Shown here: one piece after another, positions 1 through 7,581 of the stretch
Layout of the letters: each line of letters opens with the position of its first letter
Numbering within the stretch: position 1 is the first letter of the stretch
Assembly: GCA_016934355.1 (NCBI GenBank)
Contig: JAFGTA010000101.1
Span: 1 to 64,000 of the forward strand
DNA: 64,000 bases
Reading direction: 5' to 3'
Source of the DNA: Candidatus Bathyarchaeota archaeon
GTDB taxonomy: Archaea > Thermoproteota > Bathyarchaeia > TCS64
The notes under the pieces: generated by a model
What the model was told of the DNA's origin: nothing
Database searches by the model: none
What the model saw: only the letters and a program-made list of their open reading frames with translations
Position numbers and translations under genes: made by a program

Positions 1-399
1 GAAGCCCAGTTCGACATACGCCTCACCCCCGGAAGCCACCCCCTCAAGGTGGTGAACCGGATAAAGGAGCTCGTGAAGGAGTCCGGCGTAAAGGGCCTCG
101 ACGTAGAGCACAGGCCACACAAACCCGAAGACACCGCCGGCTTCTGCGAGGCGCCCAACACCAGCTTCGCCCACCAGTTCACAGACACAATCGCGAAGAT
201 CACAGGCAAACCCGTCAACATGAAGATACTCACAGGGGGCACAGACGGCATCAGCACGAGCAGGATCGCAGGCATACCCAGCCTCGGCTACGGCACAAGT
301 CTCACAGGCCAAGCCCACCAACCAAACGAACGAATAACCATAGAAAACCTCGTCCTAGGCGTCAAGATATACACCGCGTTCCCACTAATCTACAAATAA
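1..399 (+). CDS. M20-family metallopeptidase, C-terminal part (cut by window edge)
   Basis: The reading frame is open from base 1, so the gene begins before the window. The visible part starts with FDIRLTPGSHP, which matches the metal-ligand and dimerization-domain border of M20 amidohydrolases (ArgE/DapE/LysK group). It ends with a GGTDG segment and a late H (GQAHQPNE), the usual C-terminal metal-site region where M20 enzymes carry a GHxPNE-like motif. These enzymes remove acyl groups from amino acids or cut peptides using two zinc or cobalt ions. Substrate cannot be told: acetylornithine, succinyl-diaminopimelate or LysW-lysine are all possible. A T-run follows the stop, then a strong inverted repeat. 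Confidence 0.8.
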   Translation, partial: EAQFDIRLTPGSHPLKVVNRIKELVKESGVKGLDVEHRPHKPEDTAGFCEAPNTSFAHQFTDTIAKITGKPVNMKILTGGTDGISTSRIAGIPSLGYGTSLTGQAHQPNERITIENLVLGVKIYTAFPLIYK

Positions 400-411
400 T
401 TTTTTCCGATA

Positions 412-432
412 TATGACCTGTAGCAGGTCATA
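412..432. promoter_or_regulatory. 9-bp perfect inverted repeat (terminator or operator)
   Basis: TATGACCTG and CAGGTCATA are separated by TAG. It lies 13 nt after the peptidase stop codon, just past a run of six T. It could be an RNA hairpin at the transcript end or a protein-binding dyad upstream of the pilin-like gene at 532. A TATA-like stretch (TTATATTATTT) lies near 498-508, between the repeat and that gene. Confidence 0.5.
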
Positions 433-531
433 ACATCTATTTTTGAAGATCGGTTTTACATCTCCATGTCCGGGATCGTTACCCCGGTTCCAGCAATTAT
501 ATTATTTCATGTCCATATTTAGCGTGATTTA

Positions 532-1263
532 ATGATACGCTTCAGGAAAAAACGTGGGGTTTCAACTATCCTAGGAACCCTGATGTTCATCGGTATCATG
601 TTCTCCGCGGTAATCCCCATGCAGCTCGTCATGCAGCAGGCCGACAACTTTAAAATACAGAGACTGAAAGAGCTGGAGAAAACCGACAACGAACGCTACA
701 ACGAGCAGCTCACCGTAACCTACTACCCGCTCACCCAGACCTCAGACCAGATCAACGTAAAACTCAGCAACAAAGGCAGCATATCCACCTACATCAAACG
801 CATATGGATACGAGACACCTACTACCTCGTCGACGAACTCCTAGAGCCCGGACAAGTCGAGATACTCGGACCCTACACAGTCACCCTCGAAGAAGGCGCC
901 ACGTACCCCGTGAAAGCGGTGACCGAGAGGGGCAGCATCTTCTCAGCCGCCATGATATCCCTCATCTACACAGACGGCCAATGGTACACGCCTTCACTGG
1001 GAATCAACGTATACATCGCAAACGACAAAGGAAAATACTACATCAAGGTGAACAACTCGACGTGGAGCAGCGTCTACCAGACACAGGGAATGGATCACGG
1101 AGACCTTACAAAGTACTTCGAGATAGACTCACCCGGCGTCTATACCGTCACATGCCGAAAAAACAATGAAAACGGCCAGAACCTACCCGGAACGCCTGTC
1201 AACGTCGACATCACCTGGCCGGCTGGGCCCCCGATAATATACGTGTACACGAGCGGAGAGTAA
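532..1263 (+). CDS. archaeal type IV pilin-like secreted protein
   Basis: 243 residues. The N-terminus is a class III (type IV pilin) signal: a basic stretch RFRKKRG, a likely PibD/FlaK cleavage site after the Gly at residue 9, then a hydrophobic helix (STILGTLMFIGIMFSAVIPM) that would form the filament core. After it comes a polar stretch (about 35-55) and a beta-rich C-terminal region with repeated aromatic and Thr residues, typical of surface pilins. The family is archaeal pilin N-terminal-domain proteins, and the C-terminal domain is not one I recognise. It stands alone, with no secretion ATPase or membrane platform gene beside it, so assembly genes must be elsewhere. Adhesion or surface filament use is inferred. 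Confidence 0.7.
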   Translation: MIRFRKKRGVSTILGTLMFIGIMFSAVIPMQLVMQQADNFKIQRLKELEKTDNERYNEQLTVTYYPLTQTSDQINVKLSNKGSISTYIKRIWIRDTYYLVDELLEPGQVEILGPYTVTLEEGATYPVKAVTERGSIFSAAMISLIYTDGQWYTPSLGINVYIANDKGKYYIKVNNSTWSSVYQTQGMDHGDLTKYFEIDSPGVYTVTCRKNNENGQNLPGTPVNVDITWPAGPPIIYVYTSGE

Positions 1264-1343
1264 CCCGCCCAGAAAACAATTACACATTATATCCACTGGA
1301 CACGAAAGTAACTAGTATAAGAGAGACGCCCTACACAATAACC

Positions 1344-1637
1344 ATGTTCGAAATAGACAAGTTCCTGATAGACGGAAAAGCGTTCCAGGGGGTGAAGTCA
1401 ACCCTACCCGAGCTACCCCCCCTCCTTCTCATAAAAGGAGACAAAGGCTTCGTGATGTGCGGCTACCTCAACATCGAGGTAGCCGAGAAGCTGGGCGCAG
1501 CAGCCGCCATCGTCAGCGGAGTCAAGACCTTCGAAGACGTCCTCAACGCCGAGATTAAGGCGGCGACAAGTAAAGCCAAGAAGCTGGGCGTGGAACCGGG
1601 AAAAGTAGTTAAGGACGTTATCTCGAAACTCGGCTAG
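1344..1637 (+). CDS. DUF1805 (YunC-like) domain protein
   Basis: 97 residues and small globular. The pattern of a short N-terminal strand, LLIKGDKGFVMCGYLNIEVAEKLG, then AAIVSGVKTFEDVLNAEI is characteristic of DUF1805 proteins, found in archaea and Bacillus (YunC). The central Cys in MCGYLN is conserved in that family. The biochemical role is not established. The C-terminal 20 residues (AKKLGVEPGKVVKDVISKL) form an extra helix. The end overlaps the convergent metallo-beta-lactamase gene by 4 nt. Family call is fairly sure; function is unknown. Confidence 0.75.
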   Translation: MFEIDKFLIDGKAFQGVKSTLPELPPLLLIKGDKGFVMCGYLNIEVAEKLGAAAAIVSGVKTFEDVLNAEIKAATSKAKKLGVEPGKVVKDVISKLG

Positions 1638-2272
1638 GCGCAGGTCTCGATGAGCCTCAGAACCTTCTCCTTCGCCCCGCTCATCGTGTTCAAGCCGTGG
1701 CTCAGCAGAAGCGCGTCGAAGTCGTAGTCTCCCAATATCTTCAGGTTCTTGGCAGCCATAACCACGTCCTCGCAGTACTTCTCGGGCGGAGCCTCCAAGT
1801 TTCCGTCGCTGTCCCCGAAGATAGTATCGCCTGCGATGATCGCCTTGTGCCCTCTCAGGTACAGGCACAGGTTTCCGTCGCTGTGCCCCGGAACGTGCAC
1901 GATCTCGACTCCGCCGCAGGCGCCTATGATGTCGCCGTGGCCCAGTATCACGTCGGCCTCGACGCCGGTGTCCATGTAGAGCTTCTCCTCGTCGCCTTCC
2001 CCTATGATGACCTCGGCGCCTGTCAGCTCCCATACCTTGGGGAGGTTGGCCATGTGGTCGCCGTGGGCGTGGGTGATGATGATCATCTTGATGTCTTGCC
2101 AGGTTTTACCCATCGCGTCGAGCTCGGCCCCGATGTTTATGTGGCACTGCGGCGTGAAACCAGTGTCCACAAGGATGAGGCCACCGTCGCACTCAAGAAT
2201 GTACACCTCTGTGTCGAGTCCGTCGGCCTTCGCCACCTCGACGGCTCTGAGCCCCTTCATTACCTCAACCAA
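1634..2272 (-). CDS. metallo-beta-lactamase fold hydrolase
   Basis: 212 residues, close to the usual length of single-domain MBL hydrolases. The metal-binding HxHxDH motif is present as THAHGDHMANLP. A second-metal region (HVPGHSDGNLCLYL), an Asp ligand in IIAGDTIFGDSDG and a last His in LLLSHGL complete the set, so the binuclear site looks intact. Such proteins hydrolyse glutathione thioesters, lactones or related esters, and the substrate cannot be read from sequence. It is in a leftward cluster with the DUF167 and winged-helix genes. Confidence 0.85.
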   Translation of the reverse strand: MVEVMKGLRAVEVAKADGLDTEVYILECDGGLILVDTGFTPQCHINIGAELDAMGKTWQDIKMIIITHAHGDHMANLPKVWELTGAEVIIGEGDEEKLYMDTGVEADVILGHGDIIGACGGVEIVHVPGHSDGNLCLYLRGHKAIIAGDTIFGDSDGNLEAPPEKYCEDVVMAAKNLKILGDYDFDALLLSHGLNTMSGAKEKVLRLIETCA

Positions 2273-2315
2273 ACCGAATCACAACTATCACATAAGGCGT
2301 AGCTTTAAAACCCAA

Positions 2316-2528
2316 CTACTCGACTACTTCGAAGACCTTCCTGCTACTGGTATGTCCCGAGACGAGGAACACCTGACCCCCGAACCGCTTCCTCAGCAGC
2401 TTGATTATGGCGGTGTTCGCCTTACCCTTACGCGGCGGAGCCTTCACGTGAACCATGTAGTGATTCTCCCCTGTCTCCTCGACGGACTCCCTGTTCGAGC
2501 CGGCCTTGACGTCGACCGTGATCAGCAT
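2316..2528 (-). CDS. DUF167 / YggU-family protein
   Basis: 70 residues. The order ITVDVKAGSNRESVEE, then VHVKAPPRKGKANTAIIKLLRKRFG, then VFLVSGHTSSRKVFEV is the full-length signature of the UPF0235/YggU family, including the PPxxGKAN motif. Members are small alpha/beta proteins found in all domains, with no settled function. It is separated by 43 nt from the MBL gene downstream and by 41 nt from the winged-helix gene upstream, all on the same strand, so one leftward transcript is plausible. Confidence 0.85.
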   Translation of the reverse strand: MLITVDVKAGSNRESVEETGENHYMVHVKAPPRKGKANTAIIKLLRKRFGGQVFLVSGHTSSRKVFEVVE

Positions 2529-2569
2529 AGCAGAAAGAAATGGAAATAAAACTAGATAAACCTTTGAAA

Positions 2570-2974
2570 TCAGTTGTGGAGCTTCTTAAGCGACTGGCTG
2601 TCGAGGGTCGTCTTTATCGCCTCGACGGTCTGCTCGGGGAAGTCCTTCATCAAGCTCTTGAGCACCGTGGAAGCGACGTATGTCTTGAACGCCGCCTCGT
2701 CCATGCCCTTCTTATACTTCCTCCGCATGCCGCCCTTGCACGTCTCCTCCTCGTAGTCGAGTACGCTGTCGTCACACATGGCGTTAAGGAAGTTGATTAT
2801 GGAGGCCCGTGAAACGCTTCTGCCTCCGTTAAGCCTCTCGTTAACTGCCTCGTACACCTCTCGGGAGGTCAAGCCGTTGCCGTTATGCCTCCAGACGAGC
2901 TTCAAGGCTTCGATCTGGTAGTCTCTAAGAACCTTTTCCAAACCATTCTTTGATGGGTCGATTACTATAGGCAC
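2570..2974 (-). CDS. winged-helix transcriptional regulator (BlaI/MecI-like)
   Basis: 134 residues. The middle contains a winged helix: ALKLVWRHNGNGLTSREVYEAVNERL as helices 1-2, SVSRASIINFLNAM as the recognition helix, and a basic wing with CKGGMRRKYKKGM. This order resembles penicillinase repressor-type (BlaI/MecI/CopY) regulators, and the C-terminal helices (about 90-134) could dimerize. It is first in the leftward cluster with the DUF167 and MBL genes, so local autoregulation is possible. The family assignment is by pattern only; a generic archaeal wHTH is the fallback. Confidence 0.6.
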   Translation of the reverse strand: MPIVIDPSKNGLEKVLRDYQIEALKLVWRHNGNGLTSREVYEAVNERLNGGRSVSRASIINFLNAMCDDSVLDYEEETCKGGMRRKYKKGMDEAAFKTYVASTVLKSLMKDFPEQTVEAIKTTLDSQSLKKLHN

Positions 2975-3054
2975 GTTATCACCATGACTTCCCAGTATTC
3001 AGTACCGAACGTATAAAAGTCTTAGCGAAAAGGTTTTTCTACGGTAAAAGAAGG

Positions 3055-3453
3055 CTAAGGGTCCAGCACGTGCTTCGGTAACACAAAACAAGCCAGCGTA
3101 CCCTTCAGCACCTTCTTATCGCCTACAGAGACTTCCACAGAGACGTCGCGCCGCCTCTTCTCAAAGTCCACAACCTCGGCCGACGCCGTCATCTTGTCAC
3201 CCACCTTCACCGGCGCGGTGAACCTCACGTCCGCTGAGCCCAGCACAACGAGGGGGTCGTTCACCGCCAACATAGCCGCGTAGTCAGCCAACCCGAAGGT
3301 GAATCCCCCATGAACCAAGCCCCTGTCATCCACAGCCATCTCCTCAGTCGCCACGAGCTCAACAACCGCCTTTCCCTCTCCCAGCGAGACAGGTGTCCCC
3401 AGAAGAGCCCTGTTTGCCTTCTTATGTGTCCGTGTGTCCATGACCCAATACAT
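3055..3453 (-). CDS. hotdog-fold thioesterase (PaaI-like)
   Basis: 132 residues, the usual length for a single hotdog domain. HGGFTFGLADYAAMLAVN matches the PaaI/4HBT HGG motif and central hot-dog helix, and SADVRFTAPVKVGDKMTASAEV is the typical following strand pair. The enzyme likely hydrolyses acyl-CoA thioesters. Two in-frame starts exist: ATG at 3453, preceded by a GAGGCG ribosome-binding-like stretch, and ATG at 3441 (MDTRTHKK). It is divergent from the FAH-family gene, so the two may share a promoter region. Confidence 0.8.
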   Translation of the reverse strand: MYWVMDTRTHKKANRALLGTPVSLGEGKAVVELVATEEMAVDDRGLVHGGFTFGLADYAAMLAVNDPLVVLGSADVRFTAPVKVGDKMTASAEVVDFEKRRRDVSVEVSVGDKKVLKGTLACFVLPKHVLDP

Positions 3454-3527
3454 GCGCCTCGGCGATTTCTCGTTTACCCTCGGAGGTGAATACTGTTAAA
3501 TCCATGATCTCTGCCTCAATACCTGAA

Positions 3528-4415
3528 ATGAGACTACTCACATACAGGAAACAGAAAGGCTACGGCCTCGGAGCAGCCGTTGGCGAGCACATGCTAGACC
3601 TCAACAAGGCCATGGGCACAGACCTCGACATGCTCGGCCTCCTAGACAAGGGCGAAAAGGGGTTGTCAAAGACAAGGGAAGCAGTCAGCCAAGCCGAGAA
3701 GAGAGTCGCCTCCGGCAACACAGATGGCCTGGCAAAGCTCAAAGACATCAGCCTGGCGGCCCCCATCCCGAAGACTAGAAAAAACATAGTGTGCCTCGGA
3801 CTCAACTACGCCGAACACGTCAAAGAGGGTGGAAGCGAGAGGCCGCTGCCACCTCACCCAGTGTTCTTCACGAAGCCGCCCACCTCCATCACGGGTCCCT
3901 ACGATCCCGTCATCTACAACAAGGCCGTGGAGAGGCTGGACTACGAGGTGGAGCTAGCCTTCGTCATTGGAAAGGCGGGCAAGTACATCTCAAAGGAAGA
4001 CGCGCTCGATTACATAGCCGGCTACATGGTGTTCCAGGACATCTCTGCTAGGACCCTCCAAAGGCAGCACAGCCAGTGGTACAGGGGCAAGAGCCAGGAC
4101 ACCTTCGCCCCCATGGGCCCCTACCTTGTGACGAGAGACGAGGTAGATGACCCACAGAAGCTGGACCTCTGGTGCAACGTCAACGGCAAACCCCGGCAGA
4201 AGGCAAACACAGAGGACATGATCTTCGACGTGAAGACAATCATAAGCACCCTCAGCGACGGCATCACGCTGGAGGTAGGCGATGTCTTCGCGACAGGGAC
4301 GCCGTCAGGTGTCGGCGCCGCCCATCCGCTGGGGCTCCTCAAGGTGGGGGACGTCATCGAGTCTGGCGTCGAGAAGCTGGGTTCCATGAGGAACGAGGTA
4401 GTATCCGAGAAATAG
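3528..4415 (+). CDS. fumarylacetoacetate hydrolase (FAH) family protein
   Basis: 295 residues from ATG 3528 (MRLLTYR), which matches the usual N-terminus of archaeal FAH proteins. A GTG at 3486 would add 14 residues. Metal-binding residues are visible: E in RLDYEVELAFVIG and D in GYMVFQDISARTLQ. The loop FATGTPSGVGAAHP closes the active site. Members act as 2-keto-4-pentenoate hydratases, acylpyruvases or oxaloacetate decarboxylases in C-C bond cleavage. The exact substrate is open. Divergent from the thioesterase gene. Confidence 0.85.
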   Translation: MRLLTYRKQKGYGLGAAVGEHMLDLNKAMGTDLDMLGLLDKGEKGLSKTREAVSQAEKRVASGNTDGLAKLKDISLAAPIPKTRKNIVCLGLNYAEHVKEGGSERPLPPHPVFFTKPPTSITGPYDPVIYNKAVERLDYEVELAFVIGKAGKYISKEDALDYIAGYMVFQDISARTLQRQHSQWYRGKSQDTFAPMGPYLVTRDEVDDPQKLDLWCNVNGKPRQKANTEDMIFDVKTIISTLSDGITLEVGDVFATGTPSGVGAAHPLGLLKVGDVIESGVEKLGSMRNEVVSEK

Positions 4416-4483
4416 GGCGGAACACCTCCTTTCACTCGTAATCTTTTCTTGTCAATTCCCAATAAAAAATGATTAGAATAACC

Positions 4484-4517
4484 TGATTAACGGGGTTAAT
4501 CAAGAAATGTTTATATC
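4484..4517 (+). promoter_or_regulatory. inverted repeat and TATA box upstream of rpoK
   Basis: TGATTAAC-GGG-GTTAATCA is a perfect 8-bp dyad at 4484-4502. It sits immediately before a TATA-like element (TTTATAT at about 4510-4516). The arrangement suggests an operator or strong upstream element for the promoter of rpoK. The predicted start site near 4540 gives a leader of about 110 nt. The leader has complementary ends (CGAGGT at 4545 and ACCTCG at 4644) and may be structured. Confidence 0.5.
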
Positions 4518-4652
4518 TGGTACATCTGGTTTGGGTTAGTGTTTCGAGGTAAAGGTTCAATTGGTCGTCCGCCAAAACCGAGGCGGGATCGAATCAATTA
4601 ACAGTCACCGCGAATATGATACCTGTGTTCGAGCCCTCCGCGAACCTCGTAC

Positions 4653-4928
4653 ATGGATCAAGCTGATGCGATCAAATTGAGTGAAAACGTAAGGATTGGA
4701 CCTCCGAAGCTGACCCGCTTCGAGAGAGCGAGAATAGTCGGCGCCAGGGCGCTTCAGGTGTCCCTCGGAGCGCCAATACTGGTTCAGCTTGCCATAGGCG
4801 TAAGCGACCCTATCGACATCGCATTAGAGGAGCTGAACCAACACGTTCTCCCCATGACTGTAAGAAGGACTCTTCCCGAGGGCACGTTCCAAGACATTCC
4901 TCTGATCGATCTCATGATATTTAGGTAG
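4653..4928 (+). CDS. rpoK: DNA-directed RNA polymerase subunit K (Rpb6 homologue)
   Basis: 91 residues. [25 protein letters not shown] is the diagnostic RpoK/Rpb6/omega core that clamps the largest subunit. [17 protein letters not shown] text (here [18 protein letters not shown]) is the conserved C-terminal half. Role: assembly and stability of archaeal RNA polymerase. In many archaea rpoK is beside rpoN and S9/L13; here it stands alone, with a small membrane protein gene after it. The ATG at 4653 gives a normal-length protein. Confidence 0.93.
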   Translation: MDQADAIKLSENVRIGPPKLTRFERARIVGARALQVSLGAPILVQLAIGVSDPIDIALEELNQHVLPMTVRRTLPEGTFQDIPLIDLMIFR

Positions 4929-4944
4929 GATCGAGTAGACCAAG

Positions 4945-5121
4945 ATGCTAGGCGAGAAGGAGTCATGGAGGCTGACCGTGATTGTCCTCGTGGTGATATC
5001 TCTTATCATTGGGTTGATTCAGAGGACTGGATTACAGTTTCTTGACCCCAAGTTCGAGTTAGCGGTCTTCCACATTCCAACAATATTCTCCATGATAATC
5101 TACTCGCAAATCCGTGAATAG
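4945..5121 (+). CDS. small membrane protein (58 aa), unknown function
   Basis: A short frame starts at ATG 4945, 16 nt after rpoK. Residues 10-25 (LTVIVLVVISLIIGLI) form one clear membrane helix, preceded by charged residues (GEKESWR). A second, weaker hydrophobic stretch (LAVFHIPTIFSMIIY) is near the C-terminus. I recognise no family. The position directly after rpoK on the same strand suggests co-transcription. The ribosome-binding site is weak, so it is supported mainly by composition and placement. Confidence 0.45.
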   Translation: MLGEKESWRLTVIVLVVISLIIGLIQRTGLQFLDPKFELAVFHIPTIFSMIIYSQIRE

Positions 5122-5188
5122 CATGATGAAACCGTGATCCATAGTTTAGGATCGTTGGTTTATATTCTGTAACTGTGTTTGTCTTTCC

Positions 5189-5321
5189 TTTTATACTCAC
5201 ATACTTGGGGGTACGTTGAGGGACTCACCGAAAACGGGGTTCATGGAACCACGCTACAGAGCCATCTGTTGTGTGTCCGATTGCCGAACAAACAATCGGA
5301 CAAGTACGACAGAGGCCTGTC
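5189..5321 (+). promoter_or_regulatory. promoter and structured leader before archaellin
   Basis: A TATA-like CTTTTATAC lies near 5189-5198, which would give an untranslated leader of about 135 nt before the archaellin gene at 5358. Two hairpins lie in it. TGTCCGATTG/CAATCGGACA is a perfect 10-bp stem with a 9-nt loop at 5274-5302. GACAG-AGGC-CTGTC is at 5308-5321. A leader this long is unusual in archaea, so the hairpins may control expression of the filament protein. Confidence 0.5.
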
Positions 5322-5357
5322 ACTTCGAGAGTCTAACTTAAGGGGACGAGAAAGACC

Positions 5358-5996
5358 ATGGGGATAAAAGACCACATGAATGCCAGACGAGGAATAACAG
5401 GTATTGAGACTGCTATAATCTTGGTAGCCTTCGTTATCACTGCGTCGGCCTTCAGCTTCGTCATACTCAACGTAGGGTTCCTTACGTCGGACAAAGCGCA
5501 GACCACTGTAATCACCGGAATGGCGGAGACTAGCAGCAGCCTCCAAGCCGACAGCGGCGTCACCGGATACTTCAGCAACACCACCGCGGGCGACCAGGAC
5601 GAGGTGTACCTTGAAGAGCTGATCTTCTACATCAAGCTGGCTCAGGGACACGAGCCGGTTGACTGCGGCGACAGCAAGCTCATCATCACCTACACCAACC
5701 TCAGGGGCCACACCATCTTATACAGTAACTCCTACCGCAACGGGACGATCACTACACTCAAAACCATCACCGGTGACGGCGACTCCCTGCTAGAGACTGG
5801 TGAGAAAATGCAGGTAGCCATCGACTTCACAAACGTCCACGGCGACGACGTCAAACCGATGCTTTCGAGCCACAAGGACATCTACGGGAAACCTTACGAA
5901 TTAATAAGATTAGAGCTGAGGCCAATAGTGGGGGCGATCCTTTCTATCGAGAAAGAGATTCCCGCAGTGAACGCGCCCGTTATGACTCTGAAGTAG
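5358..5996 (+). CDS. archaellin (archaeal flagellin) family protein
   Basis: 212 residues. The N-terminus ARRGITGIETAIILVAFVI, continuing into TASAFSFVILNVG, is the near-invariant archaellin core. A PibD/FlaK cleavage site follows RRG, and the long hydrophobic helix packs in the filament. The rest is a beta-rich outer domain (YLEELIFYIKLAQG onward, ending IVGAILSIEKEIP). A downstream ATG at 5376 (MNARRG) is an alternative start giving a shorter prepeptide. No arl motor genes (arlC-J) are beside it, so this is an orphan archaellin locus. A decayed second archaellin follows at 6073. Confidence 0.88.
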   Translation: MGIKDHMNARRGITGIETAIILVAFVITASAFSFVILNVGFLTSDKAQTTVITGMAETSSSLQADSGVTGYFSNTTAGDQDEVYLEELIFYIKLAQGHEPVDCGDSKLIITYTNLRGHTILYSNSYRNGTITTLKTITGDGDSLLETGEKMQVAIDFTNVHGDDVKPMLSSHKDIYGKPYELIRLELRPIVGAILSIEKEIPAVNAPVMTLK

Positions 5997-6072
5997 TCGT
6001 AGCGCCACTTTTCTTTCCTATACTATATACAAGAACCCGAGTGTATCCTAGGGAAATGAGCGGAAAAAAAGA

Positions 6073-6215
6073 ATGAGGCTAAGACATAGAATAACTGGGT
6101 TAGAGACCGCCCAAGTCATAGACTCATTCATCATCGACGCTTCCTGGTTCGCACCATGATCATCAACTTAGGGATATATGAGCCGAGAAAAAGCTCCTGC
6201 TTGGAGCCACTTTAA
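6073..6215 (+). pseudogene. archaellin pseudogene (N-terminal remnant)
   Basis: ATG 6073 opens a frame reading MRLRHRITGLETA, exactly the start of a mature archaellin after a short prepeptide. The core then degrades (QVIDSFIIDASWFAP) and stops at 6157. In another frame, from 6156, the text IINLGIYEPRKSS continues what an archaellin has next (typically I-L-N-L-G-x-Y-x-x-x-K-S). It ends at a stop at 6213. So one archaellin N-terminus is split by at least one frameshift and the C-terminal domain is lost. A TATA-like TACTATATAC remains at about 6019. Confidence 0.7.
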
Positions 6216-6271
6216 TAATATAGAGGGGTACCTGCAGTCTCTGGGCCCGTCAAAGAGTTAGTATAGAGGTG

Positions 6272-7441
6272 CTAGACCTCTCTGGTCGTGGTCACGGTCT
6301 CGGTCACCACGACGCCACGCTCCCTCAGGCTGCCCAGGAGCTCCTCACATAGATCGCCGTGGATCACACGTACAGGCCACTGGATTCCCTTCTCCTTGAT
6401 GGCTCCACGCCCAAGCATGCGTGCGATTATTGCGGCGGAGTAGCCTGTCGTCTTCGCCATGGATGTGATCTGGTTCTCCTCGTCGTAGAAGTCCACCATG
6501 TCGTAGCTGACTTTCACTTCTTTGCCGTTCTTGACGCCCGAGACCCTGACCAGAAGGACCGTGATGTCTCTGTCCCCTTTGGAGGTGTCGAACTTAACGA
6601 GAGGGTATATGACCTTGTGGAACAGTTCACGCGGCACCACGTCCTTTCCCTCATAGTCCACCGGCTCCTCACTGATGAGCCCCAGGTCATTCAGGAACAT
6701 GATCTTGTCGACGAAACTCGAGTACCTGATCGTCTTGCCCCTGAAGTTCTTGACGCCCTTCTCAACGCAGAGCTTCAGCAGCGATGATGGGTAGCCATCC
6801 ACGAAAGCCTCCATGGGCTCCAAGCCCTCGACGAAGATGGACTCCACCTCCGAGTACCGGTCCATCTCAACTTGCCCACCGTCCACGATCATGGGCACCT
6901 TACCAGGCCGTACAGGCATCCTGGTACCGCCAAACACGATCTTGTAGTCAAGTGGCGGCTCAGGGTTCTTGGGAAGTCCACCGCAGGCGAACATCACCTC
7001 TTCGGCCTGATCCATCATCTTGATGGCTTGCCCCGAGAGGATATCTATGAGGCCCGGGTCCACGCCGCAGCCCGGCATGGCTGTGATCCCGGATTTCCTC
7101 ACCTTTTCGTACATCTCTCCCTCTTGGGGGTAGCCGCCGCCGGCCAGGTCCACTATGTTGACCTTCGCCTGCATCGCGGCCTCGAGAACGTTCATGCTAA
7201 ACCTTGAGGCAGTTCCGTTGATGATGAGGTCGTAATCTTTCATCTTCTTAACGAGTGTTTCATGGTCTGTGACGCTCAGGACAGCGGTGTCGAACTTAGC
7301 ATCGCCGACATACGCCTCGGCCTCCTTAAGCTTCTTTGCGTCGATGTCGCACCCGGTAACCTTGGTGACCTCGGGATCACCACAGCAGTCCTTCGCCACC
7401 GTGGGCCCCATGAGCCCCATCCCTAGAACGAGAACCTTCAT
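6272..7441 (-). CDS. saccharopine dehydrogenase-like NAD(P)-binding oxidoreductase
   Basis: 389 residues from ATG 7441. Upstream in-frame codons exist, but MKVLVLGMGLMGPTVAKD is the natural start of a Rossmann fold. GxGxxG (GMGLMG) binds the dinucleotide, and the Asp in VTGCDIDAKKL suggests NAD preference. The middle part (PGCGVDPGLIDILSGQAI) is the family's conserved GxDPG segment, followed by the C-terminal domain of saccharopine dehydrogenase/Lys9-like proteins. These act in lysine degradation or synthesis or polyamine metabolism, and the substrate here is unknown. Divergent from the acyl-CoA dehydrogenase gene. Confidence 0.85.
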   Translation of the reverse strand: MKVLVLGMGLMGPTVAKDCCGDPEVTKVTGCDIDAKKLKEAEAYVGDAKFDTAVLSVTDHETLVKKMKDYDLIINGTASRFSMNVLEAAMQAKVNIVDLAGGGYPQEGEMYEKVRKSGITAMPGCGVDPGLIDILSGQAIKMMDQAEEVMFACGGLPKNPEPPLDYKIVFGGTRMPVRPGKVPMIVDGGQVEMDRYSEVESIFVEGLEPMEAFVDGYPSSLLKLCVEKGVKNFRGKTIRYSSFVDKIMFLNDLGLISEEPVDYEGKDVVPRELFHKVIYPLVKFDTSKGDRDITVLLVRVSGVKNGKEVKVSYDMVDFYDEENQITSMAKTTGYSAAIIARMLGRGAIKEKGIQWPVRVIHGDLCEELLGSLRERGVVVTETVTTTREV

Positions 7442-7581
7442 CTGAATCATCATAGAGGTGCACGCGGGATATTTAGAGCCCTCGATTAAGAGTCGGCTGC
7501 AGTCGTACTCGGGTTCTCCGGATGTCGAAGTGCTTAAATACGCTGCGGTTAAATCCAATCGAATTATCTGGTGAGAAAAAA

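Noticed and set aside
4541..4652. Possible tRNA before rpoK (complementary ends, GATCGAATC-like text)
   Set aside because: D, anticodon and T arms do not form in the right order, the T loop is not normal, and no 7-nt anticodon loop with U33 fits. Kept only as a structured leader.
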